From: Candidatus Bathyarchaeota archaeon | GTDB taxonomy: Archaea; Thermoproteota; Bathyarchaeia; TCS64 | DNA length: 64,000 nucleotides | Assembly (NCBI GenBank): GCA_018396695.1 | Contig: JAGTQU010000002.1 | Coordinates: forward strand, 41,007 to 105,006 | Direction of reading: 5' to 3' | Shown: in pieces, positions 18,061-26,882 of the stretch | Layout of the letters: each line of letters starts with the position of its first letter | Position numbering within the stretch: the first letter of the stretch is position 1 | Position numbers and translations under genes: made by a program | The notes under the pieces: generated by a model | The model's database searches: none | Told to the model about the DNA's origin: nothing | The model's input: the letters and a program-made list of their open reading frames with translations, nothing else

Positions 18061-19281
18061 TTATGGGGGAGGTCTCTCCCCTAAAATTACTTGAACATCG
18101 ATTATGCTATTGCTTCTAAGGATCTTCATGTTTACGGAGTCTCCCGGCTTCTTATACCTCTCCATGTATACTATCAAGTCGTAGAGGTTTTTCACCACAT
18201 TGTTCTCCACGCCTAGAATGACATCCCCGCCTATTCTGACTGTGGTACCCTCTATTGCAACATCCATCGTCCCGCCTCTCAGCCCAGCTTTTTCTGCAGG
18301 TCCACCTGGGACGACTGTGGTTATTAAGGCTCCTTTAGTTTTCTTATCTAGACCCATAGCTTCAGCTATCGCAGGTGTTAAGTCCATCCCCTGGATCCCG
18401 AGGTAAGGATGGCTATAAGATCCCTTACTTATTAGTGATGGAACCTCCCTTGCAATAGTGTTTGAGGGAATCGCGAAGCCTATCCCTGAGAATTGACGCG
18501 TCTCACTTATGATCGCGGTATTCATCCCGACAACCTCTCCTTTAAGGTTTAGAAGAGGCCCTCCACTATTCCCAGGGTTGATAGCTGCATCCGTCTGGAT
18601 GACGTCTACTATCGCATATCCTGCTGGAGCCTCCATCTGCCTTCCTAGAGCGCTTACAATGCCAAGGGTCATGGTGCTCGCGAGGCCGTAAGGGTTCCCT
18701 ATGGCTACGACTGTTTCACCGACGACGAGCTCTGAAGAGTCTCCAAGTCTTAAGGGATAGAGTATAGACGGGTCTACGTCGACGTCGACGACTGCAAGAT
18801 CGGAATACGGATCTCTTCCAACAAGCTTCGCTTGAACCGTCGTCCCATCTATGAATGTAACTTCGATCTTCAGTGAGTTTTCGACTACATGGTTATTAGT
18901 TATGATCCTGCCCTCAGTATCGTAGACGAAGCCTGAGCCTTGGCCGCTACCTGTTAAAGTAGTCACTTTGATGAGAACTACGGACCTCCGAGTAGCATTA
19001 TAGACTTGGGTTTGGAGGAGGCTCTCTGAATTGTTGCCAAGCCTCAGCAGCTTCAACTCTTCCTTAAGCGATGATAACTCGAAATTTGTGCTAGAATGCT
19101 GGAACTTTAATAGCTCCATCTCTCTATCTAACCTAGAGACTTGAAGATTGAAATCGATGGTGAAAAAAACGATTGCGGTTATGTTAGCCACTAAGAGCAA
19201 GGCTACTACTATAGCGAGTTTATCCCTCTTAGGTTTTCTTACCTCTACGTTATATGTTTCAGACTCTTCAGCATCCAACAT
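18061..19281 (-). CDS. HtrA/DegP-like trypsin-fold serine protease with PDZ domain
   Basis: Membrane-anchored quality-control protease of 406 residues. One membrane helix (residues about 20-42) is followed by a short coiled coil. The trypsin-like domain has the triad His in ITNNHVV, Asp in YSDLAVVDV and Ser in NPGNSGGPLL. A C-terminal PDZ domain (residues about 295-400, GALITTVVPGGPAEKAGL) probably binds substrate tails. The protease domain should face the outside of the cell. Degradation of misfolded surface proteins is the likely role. Confidence 0.92.
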   Translation of the reverse strand: MLDAEESETYNVEVRKPKRDKLAIVVALLLVANITAIVFFTIDFNLQVSRLDREMELLKFQHSSTNFELSSLKEELKLLRLGNNSESLLQTQVYNATRRSVVLIKVTTLTGSGQGSGFVYDTEGRIITNNHVVENSLKIEVTFIDGTTVQAKLVGRDPYSDLAVVDVDVDPSILYPLRLGDSSELVVGETVVAIGNPYGLASTMTLGIVSALGRQMEAPAGYAIVDVIQTDAAINPGNSGGPLLNLKGEVVGMNTAIISETRQFSGIGFAIPSNTIAREVPSLISKGSYSHPYLGIQGMDLTPAIAEAMGLDKKTKGALITTVVPGGPAEKAGLRGGTMDVAIEGTTVRIGGDVILGVENNVVKNLYDLIVYMERYKKPGDSVNMKILRSNSIIDVQVILGERPPP

Positions 19282-19514
19282 TCATCACTGAAGAATAGAA
19301 TTCTGTTTCCCAAAAATAAGTTATTCGAAACATTTGCATAAACATGTTTCTCTGTTAAGAGGATTGGTAAACCATGAGGCTTCAGCAGGATACTTGAGTA
19401 TTAGAAAAGCTCTAAAGTATCTCCTAATAAGAAGTTAATATCGCGCTTCAAACTATTTCTTCAGAATATAGATACTCGGCAGATCATAGCATTAGAAACT
19501 GTTATTATCAATTC

Positions 19515-19952
19515 GTGATGCTAATTCTAATCTTGGTAATAACCGTGAAAAGTGATCAGTCCTTTAAAGTTGGAGGGTTCCTAGGTGCGGTTCTCCTGGC
19601 ATGTGGGTTAACATGGTTATGGGATTTCATCTCCTCGATATATTTTCCAGGCATTGCTGCTTGGAATCTCACCCTTATCTCATTGTTTTTCTACGTTGAA
19701 TCTTCGCTCATTGGATCCTACTCCCTGACCCGCCACATTATTGAGGGGCATATTAGAGCAGGTGTCCGAGTAGGTTTAGCTGCTTGGGCTCTCAACTTAG
19801 CGTTTAGGCTAATTCTCTTTGATCTTGCTGAAGCTTTATGGGGTTTGATAATCTACTTTGTAGGGTTCCTACTTGGAGGGGTTCTAGGAGGTTTTCTAGG
19901 TAAACGACTTGGACAAACCAGCTGGATCCAGCGTAAGGCTACTAACCCTTAA
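19515..19952 (+). CDS. Small four-helix membrane protein heading the DUF6754 operon
   Basis: Hypothetical protein of 145 residues with about four membrane helices. The pattern is GAVLLACGLTWLWDFISS, then LIGSYSLTR, and a glycine-zipper end GFLLGGVLGGFLGKR. The protein at 51335-51790 has the same layout (GALLSNGIIWMWAM, IIASYLVIKR, FVVGGLVGLYLAAR), so the two look like distant paralogues. It starts at GTG 19515 or ATG 19518, about 170 nt before the DUF6754 gene, and may be the first gene of that operon. The function is unknown. Confidence 0.65.
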   Translation: MMLILILVITVKSDQSFKVGGFLGAVLLACGLTWLWDFISSIYFPGIAAWNLTLISLFFYVESSLIGSYSLTRHIIEGHIRAGVRVGLAAWALNLAFRLILFDLAEALWGLIIYFVGFLLGGVLGGFLGKRLGQTSWIQRKATNP

Positions 19953-20123
19953 ATCATAGTTATCGAAGAAGAGAATCTTTCGCTTAAAGTAGACGGGTAT
20001 ACTAGGCCATTAGAAGAACTAGACTGTTCAACCAAATCCTAGGTTATAATCTGTTTACCATTAAGATTTCATAAAAGTTATAAACAGTATATACTATATT
20101 TGTTTGGAAAAATCGGTGATTCT

Positions 20124-20900
20124 ATGCTAATCTCTGGGAGAATTTTTGCACTCGGAATGCTGATCGCTATATGGATATTCGTTCTTGTTTCCATGGAACA
20201 GGCGAAGAAGAAGATCCCGACCTTCCGAAAGATGGCGGGGCTCGACGCTATTCCAGAGATGGTTGGCAGGGCAGCGGAGATGAATAAACCCATCCACTTT
20301 ACCACAGGACTAGGAGATCTAACTTCGACGGTTGCTCCACAGCTTGTTGCTGGACTATCCGTCCTCGGATACGTATCAGAACTAGCTGCTAAAGCAGGTG
20401 CGAAAGTCATCTACTCTGTATATCAGGCTCAGGTGATGCCCATAGCAACAGAGATCATGAAAGACGCTTATGTTAGGGCTGGAAAGCCTGAAGAGTTCGA
20501 TGTTGAGACACAGATCAGGTATCTTTCAGGGGAGCAGTTCGCTTATGCTTCGGCTGTTCAAGGCATAGCTGAGAGAGAGCGCCCAGCCGCAAATATCATG
20601 ATAGGCCCATTCTACGCTGAGTCGATGCTCTTCTCCGAGACTTTCTTCAGAATAGGGGCAATCCAGCTTGCTGGAACTGCGAGAGGATACCAGATCCCCT
20701 TCTTCGCAGTAGTGTGCGATTATCTGCTTATAGCTGAAGAGATCTACGCTGCTGGAGCATATTTATCTAAGGATCCCATTCAGGTCGGTAGCATAAGAGG
20801 GCAAGATGTAGGTAAAATGATAGCGATAATACTGATAGTCCTAGGAGTAATAGCTCTAGCAGCCGGAAGTAAAATAGTACTCGACCTTTTGAAAGCGTAG
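20124..20900 (+). CDS. DUF6754 domain protein, membrane-anchored
   Basis: Protein of 258 residues with an N-terminal membrane helix (ALGMLIAIWIFVLV), a soluble domain and a C-terminal membrane helix (IAIILIVLGVIALAAG). Diagnostic DUF6754 stretches are GLDAIPEMVGRAAEMNKPIH, SGEQFAYASAV, ERERPAANIMIGPFYAE and AGTARGYQIPFF. The family has no known function. I chose ATG 20124, which follows GGTGAT, because a TATA element (20078-20087) puts transcription start near 20105, after the TTG at 20100. It is tightly followed by 20901, probably in one operon. Confidence 0.8.
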   Translation: MLISGRIFALGMLIAIWIFVLVSMEQAKKKIPTFRKMAGLDAIPEMVGRAAEMNKPIHFTTGLGDLTSTVAPQLVAGLSVLGYVSELAAKAGAKVIYSVYQAQVMPIATEIMKDAYVRAGKPEEFDVETQIRYLSGEQFAYASAVQGIAERERPAANIMIGPFYAESMLFSETFFRIGAIQLAGTARGYQIPFFAVVCDYLLIAEEIYAAGAYLSKDPIQVGSIRGQDVGKMIAIILIVLGVIALAAGSKIVLDLLKA

Positions 20901-21587
20901 GTGGTTGATGTGTCGCTTCTTATTCGAAGGCAGATTCCAATAGCCTTGGTCTTCATAACGGCTCTACTGATTATGATGGACTATTTTCTGAAACTCCCAC
21001 CCCTAGATGCGAGGGGAGTTAGCTGGACTAGCCCGGTAGTCAAGGATCTTCAGAATTGGGGGGTCATTTTAACTGCTTTCGCCCTCGGCTTCGGCGCCGT
21101 CAACTTGTTTATTCTCCACTCCCGCCACATTTCTCGTCGAACCGTGAAACAGTGGCCTTTCAGCGTCTGGCTGCTTTTGATGATAATCTTATTCACGGTT
21201 GTAGGAGTCTCCTACGGAGCCACTTCGCCAGAATATTCTTGGCTTTATAATTCATCCTATTTCGCATTAAGCGCCACAGTATACTCTTCTCTAGGATTCT
21301 ATATGACGTCAGGCATATACCGAGCCCTGAGAGCAAGGAACGTGGACGCAGTAATACTTCTAGTCACTGGAGGGATAGCATTGTTGAAAAATGCTCCAGC
21401 AGTAGCTGTTAATGCTCCTTTTGTTGTGAGCATTGATTCATGGCTTAATGCTATTCCAACGACTTCAGCTATGCGTGGGATTATGATAAGTGCTGCGTTA
21501 GGTGCTATCGCACTAGGTATTCGAACGATGACGGGAAAGGAGACTGGTTTCCTCGGGAGGCTGACCGAGGCTGAGAAGGGGGGTTAA
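20901..21587 (+). CDS. Polytopic membrane protein of the DUF6754 operon
   Basis: Unrecognised protein of 228 residues with about seven membrane helices and a short charged C-terminus (RLTEAEKGG). It starts directly after the DUF6754 stop. GTG 20901 and GTG 20910 are both possible, and the latter has AGGTGG 4-5 nt upstream. The helical segment MIMDYFLKLPPLDARGVSW precedes a loop, and the repeat-like GALGAIALGIRTMTG is near the end. No transporter signature is visible. It probably forms part of a membrane complex with its neighbours. Confidence 0.7.
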   Translation: MVDVSLLIRRQIPIALVFITALLIMMDYFLKLPPLDARGVSWTSPVVKDLQNWGVILTAFALGFGAVNLFILHSRHISRRTVKQWPFSVWLLLMIILFTVVGVSYGATSPEYSWLYNSSYFALSATVYSSLGFYMTSGIYRALRARNVDAVILLVTGGIALLKNAPAVAVNAPFVVSIDSWLNAIPTTSAMRGIMISAALGAIALGIRTMTGKETGFLGRLTEAEKGG

Positions 21588-21589
21588 AA

Positions 21590-22429
21590 ATGAGGGAAAA
21601 GAGAGGGTTCTGGAGTAGGCTTGAAGATATTCCGAGGGAAGTGCTTTACGGCTTACTCTTGATTGCTTTCATAATACCCATGATCAAGCCCATCGGCTTC
21701 CCTGTTCCCGTGTCTCCTGAAACCCAAAAATGGTATGATACCATAGATAAGCTTCCTGCTGGCTCCGTAATCATGATCGACTTCGGATACTCTGGAGGAG
21801 GAGAACCCGAGCTAGGACCGATGGCCGTAGCGGTTTATCACCACATCTTCAAAAGAGGAGGTCTAAAAGCTATAGCTATGTCTACATCGATAGAAGGTCC
21901 GTTATTGTGGGATAAAGCTATGGCGGAAGTGAACCCCTCGCAATATGGTGCCCAATATGGTGTAGATTATATTCACATCGGTTATATTGCAGGAACTGAG
22001 ACGGCTATGGCGGCGGTTGGTAAAGACTTGAGGGCGACCACATCTACGGACTACAAGGGTAATCCCCTCGACCAGTATCCGATTATGGAAGGGATCAAAG
22101 ACGCCAGCAGCTTCGACCTCCTCATAGTCTTTACGACAGGAGGGGACCAGTCTGAGGGGTGGGTGCGGCAGTGGGTAACACCCTACAAGACGCCTTATCT
22201 ATGTTCCGTCCTTGCCATGATGAAGCCTACGATGCTGCCATACCAGAAGGCTGGACAGATAATCGCGCTCACCTCCGGGGCACAAGCTGGCGAGATGGAG
22301 TACCTTGTGAAAGTTCCTGCCAGGGGTATAAAGTCTGCGGATGTGATGACCTTGACGCACCTCCTCATTGTCGTATACGTAATTGTTGGAAACATCGCCT
22401 ATTACGGTAAGAAATATTCGGGAGGATGA
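21590..22429 (+). CDS. Membrane-anchored alpha/beta protein of the DUF6754 operon
   Basis: Protein of 279 residues. One membrane helix near the N-terminus (VLYGLLLIAFIIPMIKPI) and one at the C-terminus (HLLIVVYVIVGNIAYYG) flank a soluble Rossmann-like domain. That domain begins with VIMIDFGYSGGGEPELGPMA and contains VDYIHIGYIAGTETAMAA and LLIVFTTGGDQSEGW, which look like phosphate or cofactor loops. I do not recognise the family. Both ends being membrane-bound suggests that the domain faces outside if the termini are inside. Ribosome binding site: AAGGGGGG before ATG 21590. Confidence 0.7.
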   Translation: MREKRGFWSRLEDIPREVLYGLLLIAFIIPMIKPIGFPVPVSPETQKWYDTIDKLPAGSVIMIDFGYSGGGEPELGPMAVAVYHHIFKRGGLKAIAMSTSIEGPLLWDKAMAEVNPSQYGAQYGVDYIHIGYIAGTETAMAAVGKDLRATTSTDYKGNPLDQYPIMEGIKDASSFDLLIVFTTGGDQSEGWVRQWVTPYKTPYLCSVLAMMKPTMLPYQKAGQIIALTSGAQAGEMEYLVKVPARGIKSADVMTLTHLLIVVYVIVGNIAYYGKKYSGG

Positions 22430-22435
22430 TTCAGT

Positions 22436-23149
22436 ATGGATTTAGGATCCGTAATTCAGATATGGCTTGCAGCGCTGTTCACTGTTTGGATATATAGTAT
22501 TGCGTTCAGGGATAACGTCTTCTTCAAGTTCGCTGAGCATACTTTCGTCGGAGCTGCTGCTGGTCACAATATAGTCTATGCCGTCGATAATATCCGTCGA
22601 TATGGTTGGACGCCTTTCACCCAAGGCGCCACACTATACCTCGTCGTGTTCCTGCTCGGCTTAATCCTCTACACCCGGTATCATAGTAAATATTTCTGGC
22701 TGAGCAGATTCCCGCTAGCAATAATGGTCGGCATAGGCATCGGTCTTTCGATGAGGGCTACAGTCACTGCAGAGTTCATAGCCCAGATCATATCAACCGC
22801 TTCACTGCAGCTAGTCGGAGTAGATGCGTGGACAGCATTTAGCAACCTAATATTCATCATAATAGTCGTCTCAGTCGTATACTTCTTCGTCTTCACTTTC
22901 CCTGGATTGCACGGTGGAGGCAGAGCTGTAATACCGAAGATAGCGCGCTACGGTATGATGGCCGCATTCGGCTACGCCTTTGCGAATACTGTCCTCTCAA
23001 GATTTCAAATGATCTTCGGTAGGCTAGACTTCCTCATGTCAAGCTGGCTGCCACTGCCCGGCGCCATGATGGTGTTGCCGATTGTTCTCATACTATTAAT
23101 CTATGCTATGATACCTGCTGAAAAGAGGCCTTGGCCGAAATCTAGCTGA
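22436..23149 (+). CDS. Polytopic membrane protein, last gene of the DUF6754 operon
   Basis: Protein of 237 residues with six or seven membrane helices. Recognisable stretches are FAEHTFVGAAAGHNIVYAVD near the N-terminus, LGLILYTRYHSKYFWLSRFP in the middle and PGLHGGGRAVIPKIARYGMM in a conserved loop. The conserved histidines, arginines and aspartates in loops suggest function rather than simple structure. GGAGGATG before ATG 22436 is a strong ribosome binding site. The operon ends here: a perfect palindrome with a T run follows at once. Confidence 0.7.
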   Translation: MDLGSVIQIWLAALFTVWIYSIAFRDNVFFKFAEHTFVGAAAGHNIVYAVDNIRRYGWTPFTQGATLYLVVFLLGLILYTRYHSKYFWLSRFPLAIMVGIGIGLSMRATVTAEFIAQIISTASLQLVGVDAWTAFSNLIFIIIVVSVVYFFVFTFPGLHGGGRAVIPKIARYGMMAAFGYAFANTVLSRFQMIFGRLDFLMSSWLPLPGAMMVLPIVLILLIYAMIPAEKRPWPKSS

Positions 23150-23151
23150 GA

Positions 23152-23172
23152 GAAAGGATCCTTTCTTTTTTC
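23152..23172 (+). terminator. Hairpin terminator after the DUF6754 operon
   Basis: Three nt after the last stop codon, the perfect 14-nt palindrome GAAAGGATCCTTTC (23152-23165) is followed by TTTTTT. This is the intrinsic-terminator arrangement. Archaea mainly use the T run. Confidence 0.6.
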
Positions 23173-23449
23173 TCACATTTTAATAAATGGTTTATGTCGC
23201 CTTAATCAGATTAAAAAACTATTGTTATGACTCGTGATGAATTCTATGAAATTCGGTGTGAGATATTCTAGTTCTTTTAAATCTATAAACTCTTATGAAA
23301 TTAAGATACCAAGATTTTGTAAATAATAGAAGATAATTCTTCCTTAAATTATATTCTCAACTATCATTTCATTAATAATTATATTTAGTATTTTTATTCC
23401 GTTTTGATTTAAATAATCCTTTTTTAATGTTATTCATAGAGGTGGGTTG

Positions 23450-23572
23450 GTGGAAAAAAGTGATTATTATAGAAAGTGGTTCCTATCGAAATTCCGAGAA
23501 ATGGGGGTTGAGCCGATACCAATAGAAAAGCCGACAATCATTATCCCTAAAAAGGAAAAGCATAATGCCTAA
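23450..23572 (+). CDS. Candidate small protein of 40 residues
   Basis: A short frame opens at GTG 23450 (or TTG 23447) after a good AGAGGTGG ribosome binding site, and ends at TAA 23572. The product is MEKSDYYRKWFLSKFREMGV followed by EPIPIEKPTIIIPKKEKHNA. It has a charged amphipathic helix and a proline-rich, basic tail. An AT-rich TATA-like stretch (TTTAAATAAT) lies about 35 nt upstream. There is no known family. It stands alone in the 680-nt gap between the DUF6754 operon and the next gene; I see nothing else in that gap. Confidence 0.45.
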   Translation: MEKSDYYRKWFLSKFREMGVEPIPIEKPTIIIPKKEKHNA

Positions 23573-23830
23573 AATAACAGAATTACGATTTTTACATTAT
23601 TTTATAAATTTATAAAAGGGTAATAAAAGTATTCAACAATCTTGATATTAGAATCTCTTTGAATCCATTTTTGACTAATAAAAACTAATAATTTAAGGCA
23701 CTATCTAAGACCGAGACCTCTATAAAATCTCTTCCTTGAGAATATGTTCATTGTACAATCGAACAAAGAGTGATGTCAGCGATGAAGGTAGGTTAAAGCT
23801 TTCAAGAAAGTATAAATACTGCTCAAGAGT

Positions 23831-24235
23831 CTAGAAACATCTTAAAGATTCCATATTGATGCAGAGTTTACATCCTTCAGCCGAGATTTTAGGGTCAAGA
23901 GTCTTATGAAACTCGCAGAGTAATCCTTTGGATCGTGCCGTTCTACATATCTCGCAGAAACTTTGGATGAACCTTTCATGCAGTAGATTGCCCTTAGATA
24001 TAGATTCAGCCAGATTCTCTATTAGCTCTAGGATTTCGGGATCGTCTAAGTTTAGGGCTTTTCCCCTCATCTTTTTCTCGTATAGGCTTATAGCTGGCTG
24101 GCTTATTCCCAAGCGTTTAGCTGCTTCCGTTTGTCTGAGATTATATTTGCTCGTGAGCTTTTTAGCTATCACAGCTCTCACAGGAGGTAACAGGCATTTC
24201 ACTGCTATCTCACATGGGATTGTCATCTGCTTCAT
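23831..24235 (-). CDS. Cys-rich helix-turn-helix transcriptional regulator (COG2522-like)
   Basis: Regulator of 134 residues. A helix-turn-helix lies at residues about 33-55 (LRQTEAAKRLGISQPAISLY). The C-terminal tail is cysteine-rich, with Cys94, Cys97, Cys107, Cys122, Cys125 and Cys133 in FCEIC, LLCEF and GCKLC. This spacing could bind an iron-sulfur cluster or zinc, which would let it sense oxygen or redox state. It is transcribed divergently from the flavodiiron gene, with 65 nt between them that contain an operator-like palindrome. It probably controls that gene. Confidence 0.8.
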   Translation of the reverse strand: MKQMTIPCEIAVKCLLPPVRAVIAKKLTSKYNLRQTEAAKRLGISQPAISLYEKKMRGKALNLDDPEILELIENLAESISKGNLLHERFIQSFCEICRTARSKGLLCEFHKTLDPKISAEGCKLCINMESLRCF

Positions 24236-24273
24236 CCCCTGTTAATATTGATTAGAAAAAGATAAATATAAAT

Positions 24274-24289
24274 TATTACTATTGTAATA
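24274..24289. promoter_or_regulatory. Operator-like palindrome before the flavodiiron gene
   Basis: TATTAC-TATT-GTAATA is a perfect 6-bp inverted repeat with a 4-nt spacer. It begins just after a TATA-like AAATATAAA and covers the expected start of transcription, so a bound regulator would block it. The divergent Cys-rich regulator gene is the obvious candidate. Confidence 0.5.
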
Positions 24290-24306
24290 TTTGAAAGGAA
24301 TTGGAG

Positions 24307-25491
24307 ATGAATTGGCGTAACGTAAATAAACTCTCAGAAGGCGTCTACTGGGTCGGAGCCAGAGACTGGAATCGTAGACTTTTTGACGCATTGATTCCTT
24401 TACCTAAGGGGACGAGCTACAACGCCTATTTGGTGGTCGGGGAAGAAAAGAAGGCTTTAATCGACACAGTAAATCCAGGCTTTGAGACGGAGTTAGAAGA
24501 GAAGATTCGCAAGATTATGGATCCAGCTGAGATCGACTACCTTGTGATGAACCATGCCGAGCCTGACCACGCTGGAGCGATACCGTTCGTCACGGGGCTC
24601 AGCGATAAAGCGAGGCTCGTAGCAACTGAAAAAGGCGTCAAGATGTCCCAAGTCTTCTATAATGTTCCTGGAGAGAAGGCGAAGGCGGTTAGAGATGGTG
24701 AAACGATAGACTTAGGCGGGAAAACCCTCCGGTTCATCGAGGCGCCTATGCTCCACTGGCCTGAAACTATGTTCACATACCTAGAGGAGGATGGGATCCT
24801 GTTCCCCTGCGACTTTTTCGGCTCCCATTTAGCGAAAGCCACTTACGATGACGAAGTTGAGGATCTGCTCGTCGATGCCCAGAGGTACTGGGGAGAGATC
24901 ATGATGCCCTTCAGCGGCATGGCTAAGAGGTCTCTAGACAAGATTAAGGATCTAAAGATTAACATGATTGCGCCGAGCCATGGCCCGATTTATAGGAGCC
25001 CGCAGCGTATTCGAAACGCTTACAGTAAGTGGGCTAATGGGGAGACTAAGCAGAAAGCGATCATCATTTACGTGAGCATGTGGAAGAGTACTGAAAAGAT
25101 GGTTCAAGTCATGTCTGACACATTATCCTCAGAAGGCATTGAAATAGCCTTATACAACCTAGCTTCAAGCGATCTAGGAGACTTAGCTAAAGACTTGGTG
25201 GATTCTAGAGCCATCGTTTTGGGAGCGCCCACAGTCCTAGGTGGGGCGCATCCCCTCGCCGTTTACGCTACTTACTTGGTAAAGGCCTTAAAGCCTCCTC
25301 TCAAGTACGCAGCTGTATTAAGCTCCTACGGATGGGGTGGAGTGGTCTCTAGACAAGTTCAAGAAACTCTAGGATCGTCGAAGATTGAGATCATCGGAGC
25401 GTTGGAGGTTAATGGACCGCCGAAGGAGGGGGACATTAGTAGAATAGTTGAGCTTGGGAGAGCTCTAGCAGGAAAGATCAAGGCGGGGTGA
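24307..25491 (+). CDS. fprA: Flavodiiron protein (FprA-type oxygen/NO reductase)
   Basis: Protein of about 394 residues that reduces O2 to water or NO to N2O, protecting anaerobes. The N-terminal beta-lactamase-like domain has the diiron ligands NHAEPDHAG, a histidine in PMLHWPET, the Asp in FPCDFFG and the His in APSHGPIYR. The C-terminal flavodoxin domain begins at IIIYVSMWKSTEKM with the FMN loop and GWGGVV near the flavin. TTG 24301 is possible, but ATG 24307 has AAGGAA at a better distance. A DUF438 protein follows 8 nt downstream, in the same operon. Confidence 0.93.
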   Translation: MNWRNVNKLSEGVYWVGARDWNRRLFDALIPLPKGTSYNAYLVVGEEKKALIDTVNPGFETELEEKIRKIMDPAEIDYLVMNHAEPDHAGAIPFVTGLSDKARLVATEKGVKMSQVFYNVPGEKAKAVRDGETIDLGGKTLRFIEAPMLHWPETMFTYLEEDGILFPCDFFGSHLAKATYDDEVEDLLVDAQRYWGEIMMPFSGMAKRSLDKIKDLKINMIAPSHGPIYRSPQRIRNAYSKWANGETKQKAIIIYVSMWKSTEKMVQVMSDTLSSEGIEIALYNLASSDLGDLAKDLVDSRAIVLGAPTVLGGAHPLAVYATYLVKALKPPLKYAAVLSSYGWGGVVSRQVQETLGSSKIEIIGALEVNGPPKEGDISRIVELGRALAGKIKAG

Positions 25492-25499
25492 ACTAATCT

Positions 25500-26714
25500 A
25501 TGGAGGAAAGGAAGAAGATATTGAAAGAGATCATCAAACAGTTACATGAGGGTGCTCCTCCTCAACAGGTTAAGGAGAGGTTCAACCATTTTCTAGGGAG
25601 CGTTAGCTCGGAAGAGATCGCTAAAATTGAGGATGAGCTTGTGAAGGAAGGTATCACTCGAGAAGAAATCCAACGCCTATGCGATATCCATCTTTCGGTC
25701 TTCAAGGAACAGTTTGAAAAGCAGAAGCCTCAAGCATCCTTAGATCATCCGATCGGCATCCTTCTTGAAGAGCATAGGATCATGCTTCAACTTGCAGAGA
25801 GAATTGAATCTATTTTAAAAAAGCTTAACCTAACTGAGGAGATGAAGGATATTGAAGAAGAGGTTCATGGATTGGAGCATATAGCGAGAGACTTCACAGA
25901 CTCGGAGAAGCATTACCTGCGCGAGGAGAATGTCCTCTTCCCAGTGATAGAGAGGCATGGGATAACTGAGCCTCCGGCTGTCATGTGGATGGAACATGAC
26001 AAGATCAGGGAGAAAAAGAAAATCTTCAGCAAGCTTGTAAACGAATATGACATGATAGGTTTTCGAGATTTCAAAAGTAGGCTTAGCGAAGTCTCAACAA
26101 CTCTAACTGAACTTCTTAGAAGCCACTTCTTCAAGGAGAATAATATCCTCTTCCCGACAGCTTTGAAGGTTGTCACCGCTGAAGAATGGAGAAACATAAG
26201 GAGAGAGTTCGATGAGATCGGGTACTGTTGTTTCACTCCTCCAATCCCTAAGGCTTCTCCAGTAGCTGCTGAGGCCCCAATTGAAGAAGCTTCAAAGGGG
26301 GATGATGTGCTGGAATTTGAGACAGACTTCCTATCGAAAGCTGAGATTGAAGCCATTCTGGACACTATCCCTATAGATGTAACATTCGTCGGTGCTGATG
26401 ACACGGTGAAATACTTCAATAAAAGTGAAGAGAGAATATTCGTCAGGACTAAGTCAGTTATAGGGAGAAAGGTTGAATTATGTCACCCTCAGAAGAGTGT
26501 CCACATAGTTAAGAGGATTCTTGAAGCTTTTAAGAAGGGGGAGAAAGATAAAGCTGAGTTCTGGATAACGGTTAAAGATCGCCTTATATATATCAGATAC
26601 TTCGCCGTCAGAGATGAAAATGGAAGATATCTTGGCACATTAGAGGTCACACAAGATTTAACGGATCTGAGAAGGATTGAAGGCGAAAAAAGACTATTAG
26701 ACTGGAAAGATTAA
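25500..26714 (+). CDS. DUF438-hemerythrin-PAS protein
   Basis: Protein of 404 residues with three modules. DUF438 comes first (residues about 10-75: KEIIKQLHEGAPPQQVKERF). A hemerythrin HHE domain follows (about 80-235), with ligand positions in DHPIGILLEEHRI, REENVLFPVIERHG, WMEHDKIRE and RSHFFKENNILFP. A PAS domain closes the protein (about 280-395: PIDVTFVGADDTVKYFN). It probably binds O2 or NO at a diiron site and works with the flavodiiron protein, which ends only 8 nt upstream. DUF438 proteins with PAS and HHE are known from other anaerobes. Confidence 0.88.
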   Translation: MEERKKILKEIIKQLHEGAPPQQVKERFNHFLGSVSSEEIAKIEDELVKEGITREEIQRLCDIHLSVFKEQFEKQKPQASLDHPIGILLEEHRIMLQLAERIESILKKLNLTEEMKDIEEEVHGLEHIARDFTDSEKHYLREENVLFPVIERHGITEPPAVMWMEHDKIREKKKIFSKLVNEYDMIGFRDFKSRLSEVSTTLTELLRSHFFKENNILFPTALKVVTAEEWRNIRREFDEIGYCCFTPPIPKASPVAAEAPIEEASKGDDVLEFETDFLSKAEIEAILDTIPIDVTFVGADDTVKYFNKSEERIFVRTKSVIGRKVELCHPQKSVHIVKRILEAFKKGEKDKAEFWITVKDRLIYIRYFAVRDENGRYLGTLEVTQDLTDLRRIEGEKRLLDWKD

Positions 26715-26882
26715 CCATCAACCAATATTCCAAATTATGCCCCTTTCCATTTTTTCATAAACTTATCGTCAAAGGTGTAAAAATATTCCATCCTGCTTTA
26801 ATCGTTTGATACATATTTTAAGTAGATAAAGGATTAAAGCTGAATTGTTCCAGTTCTTTCAACTCATCTAATTCGCTAATCT

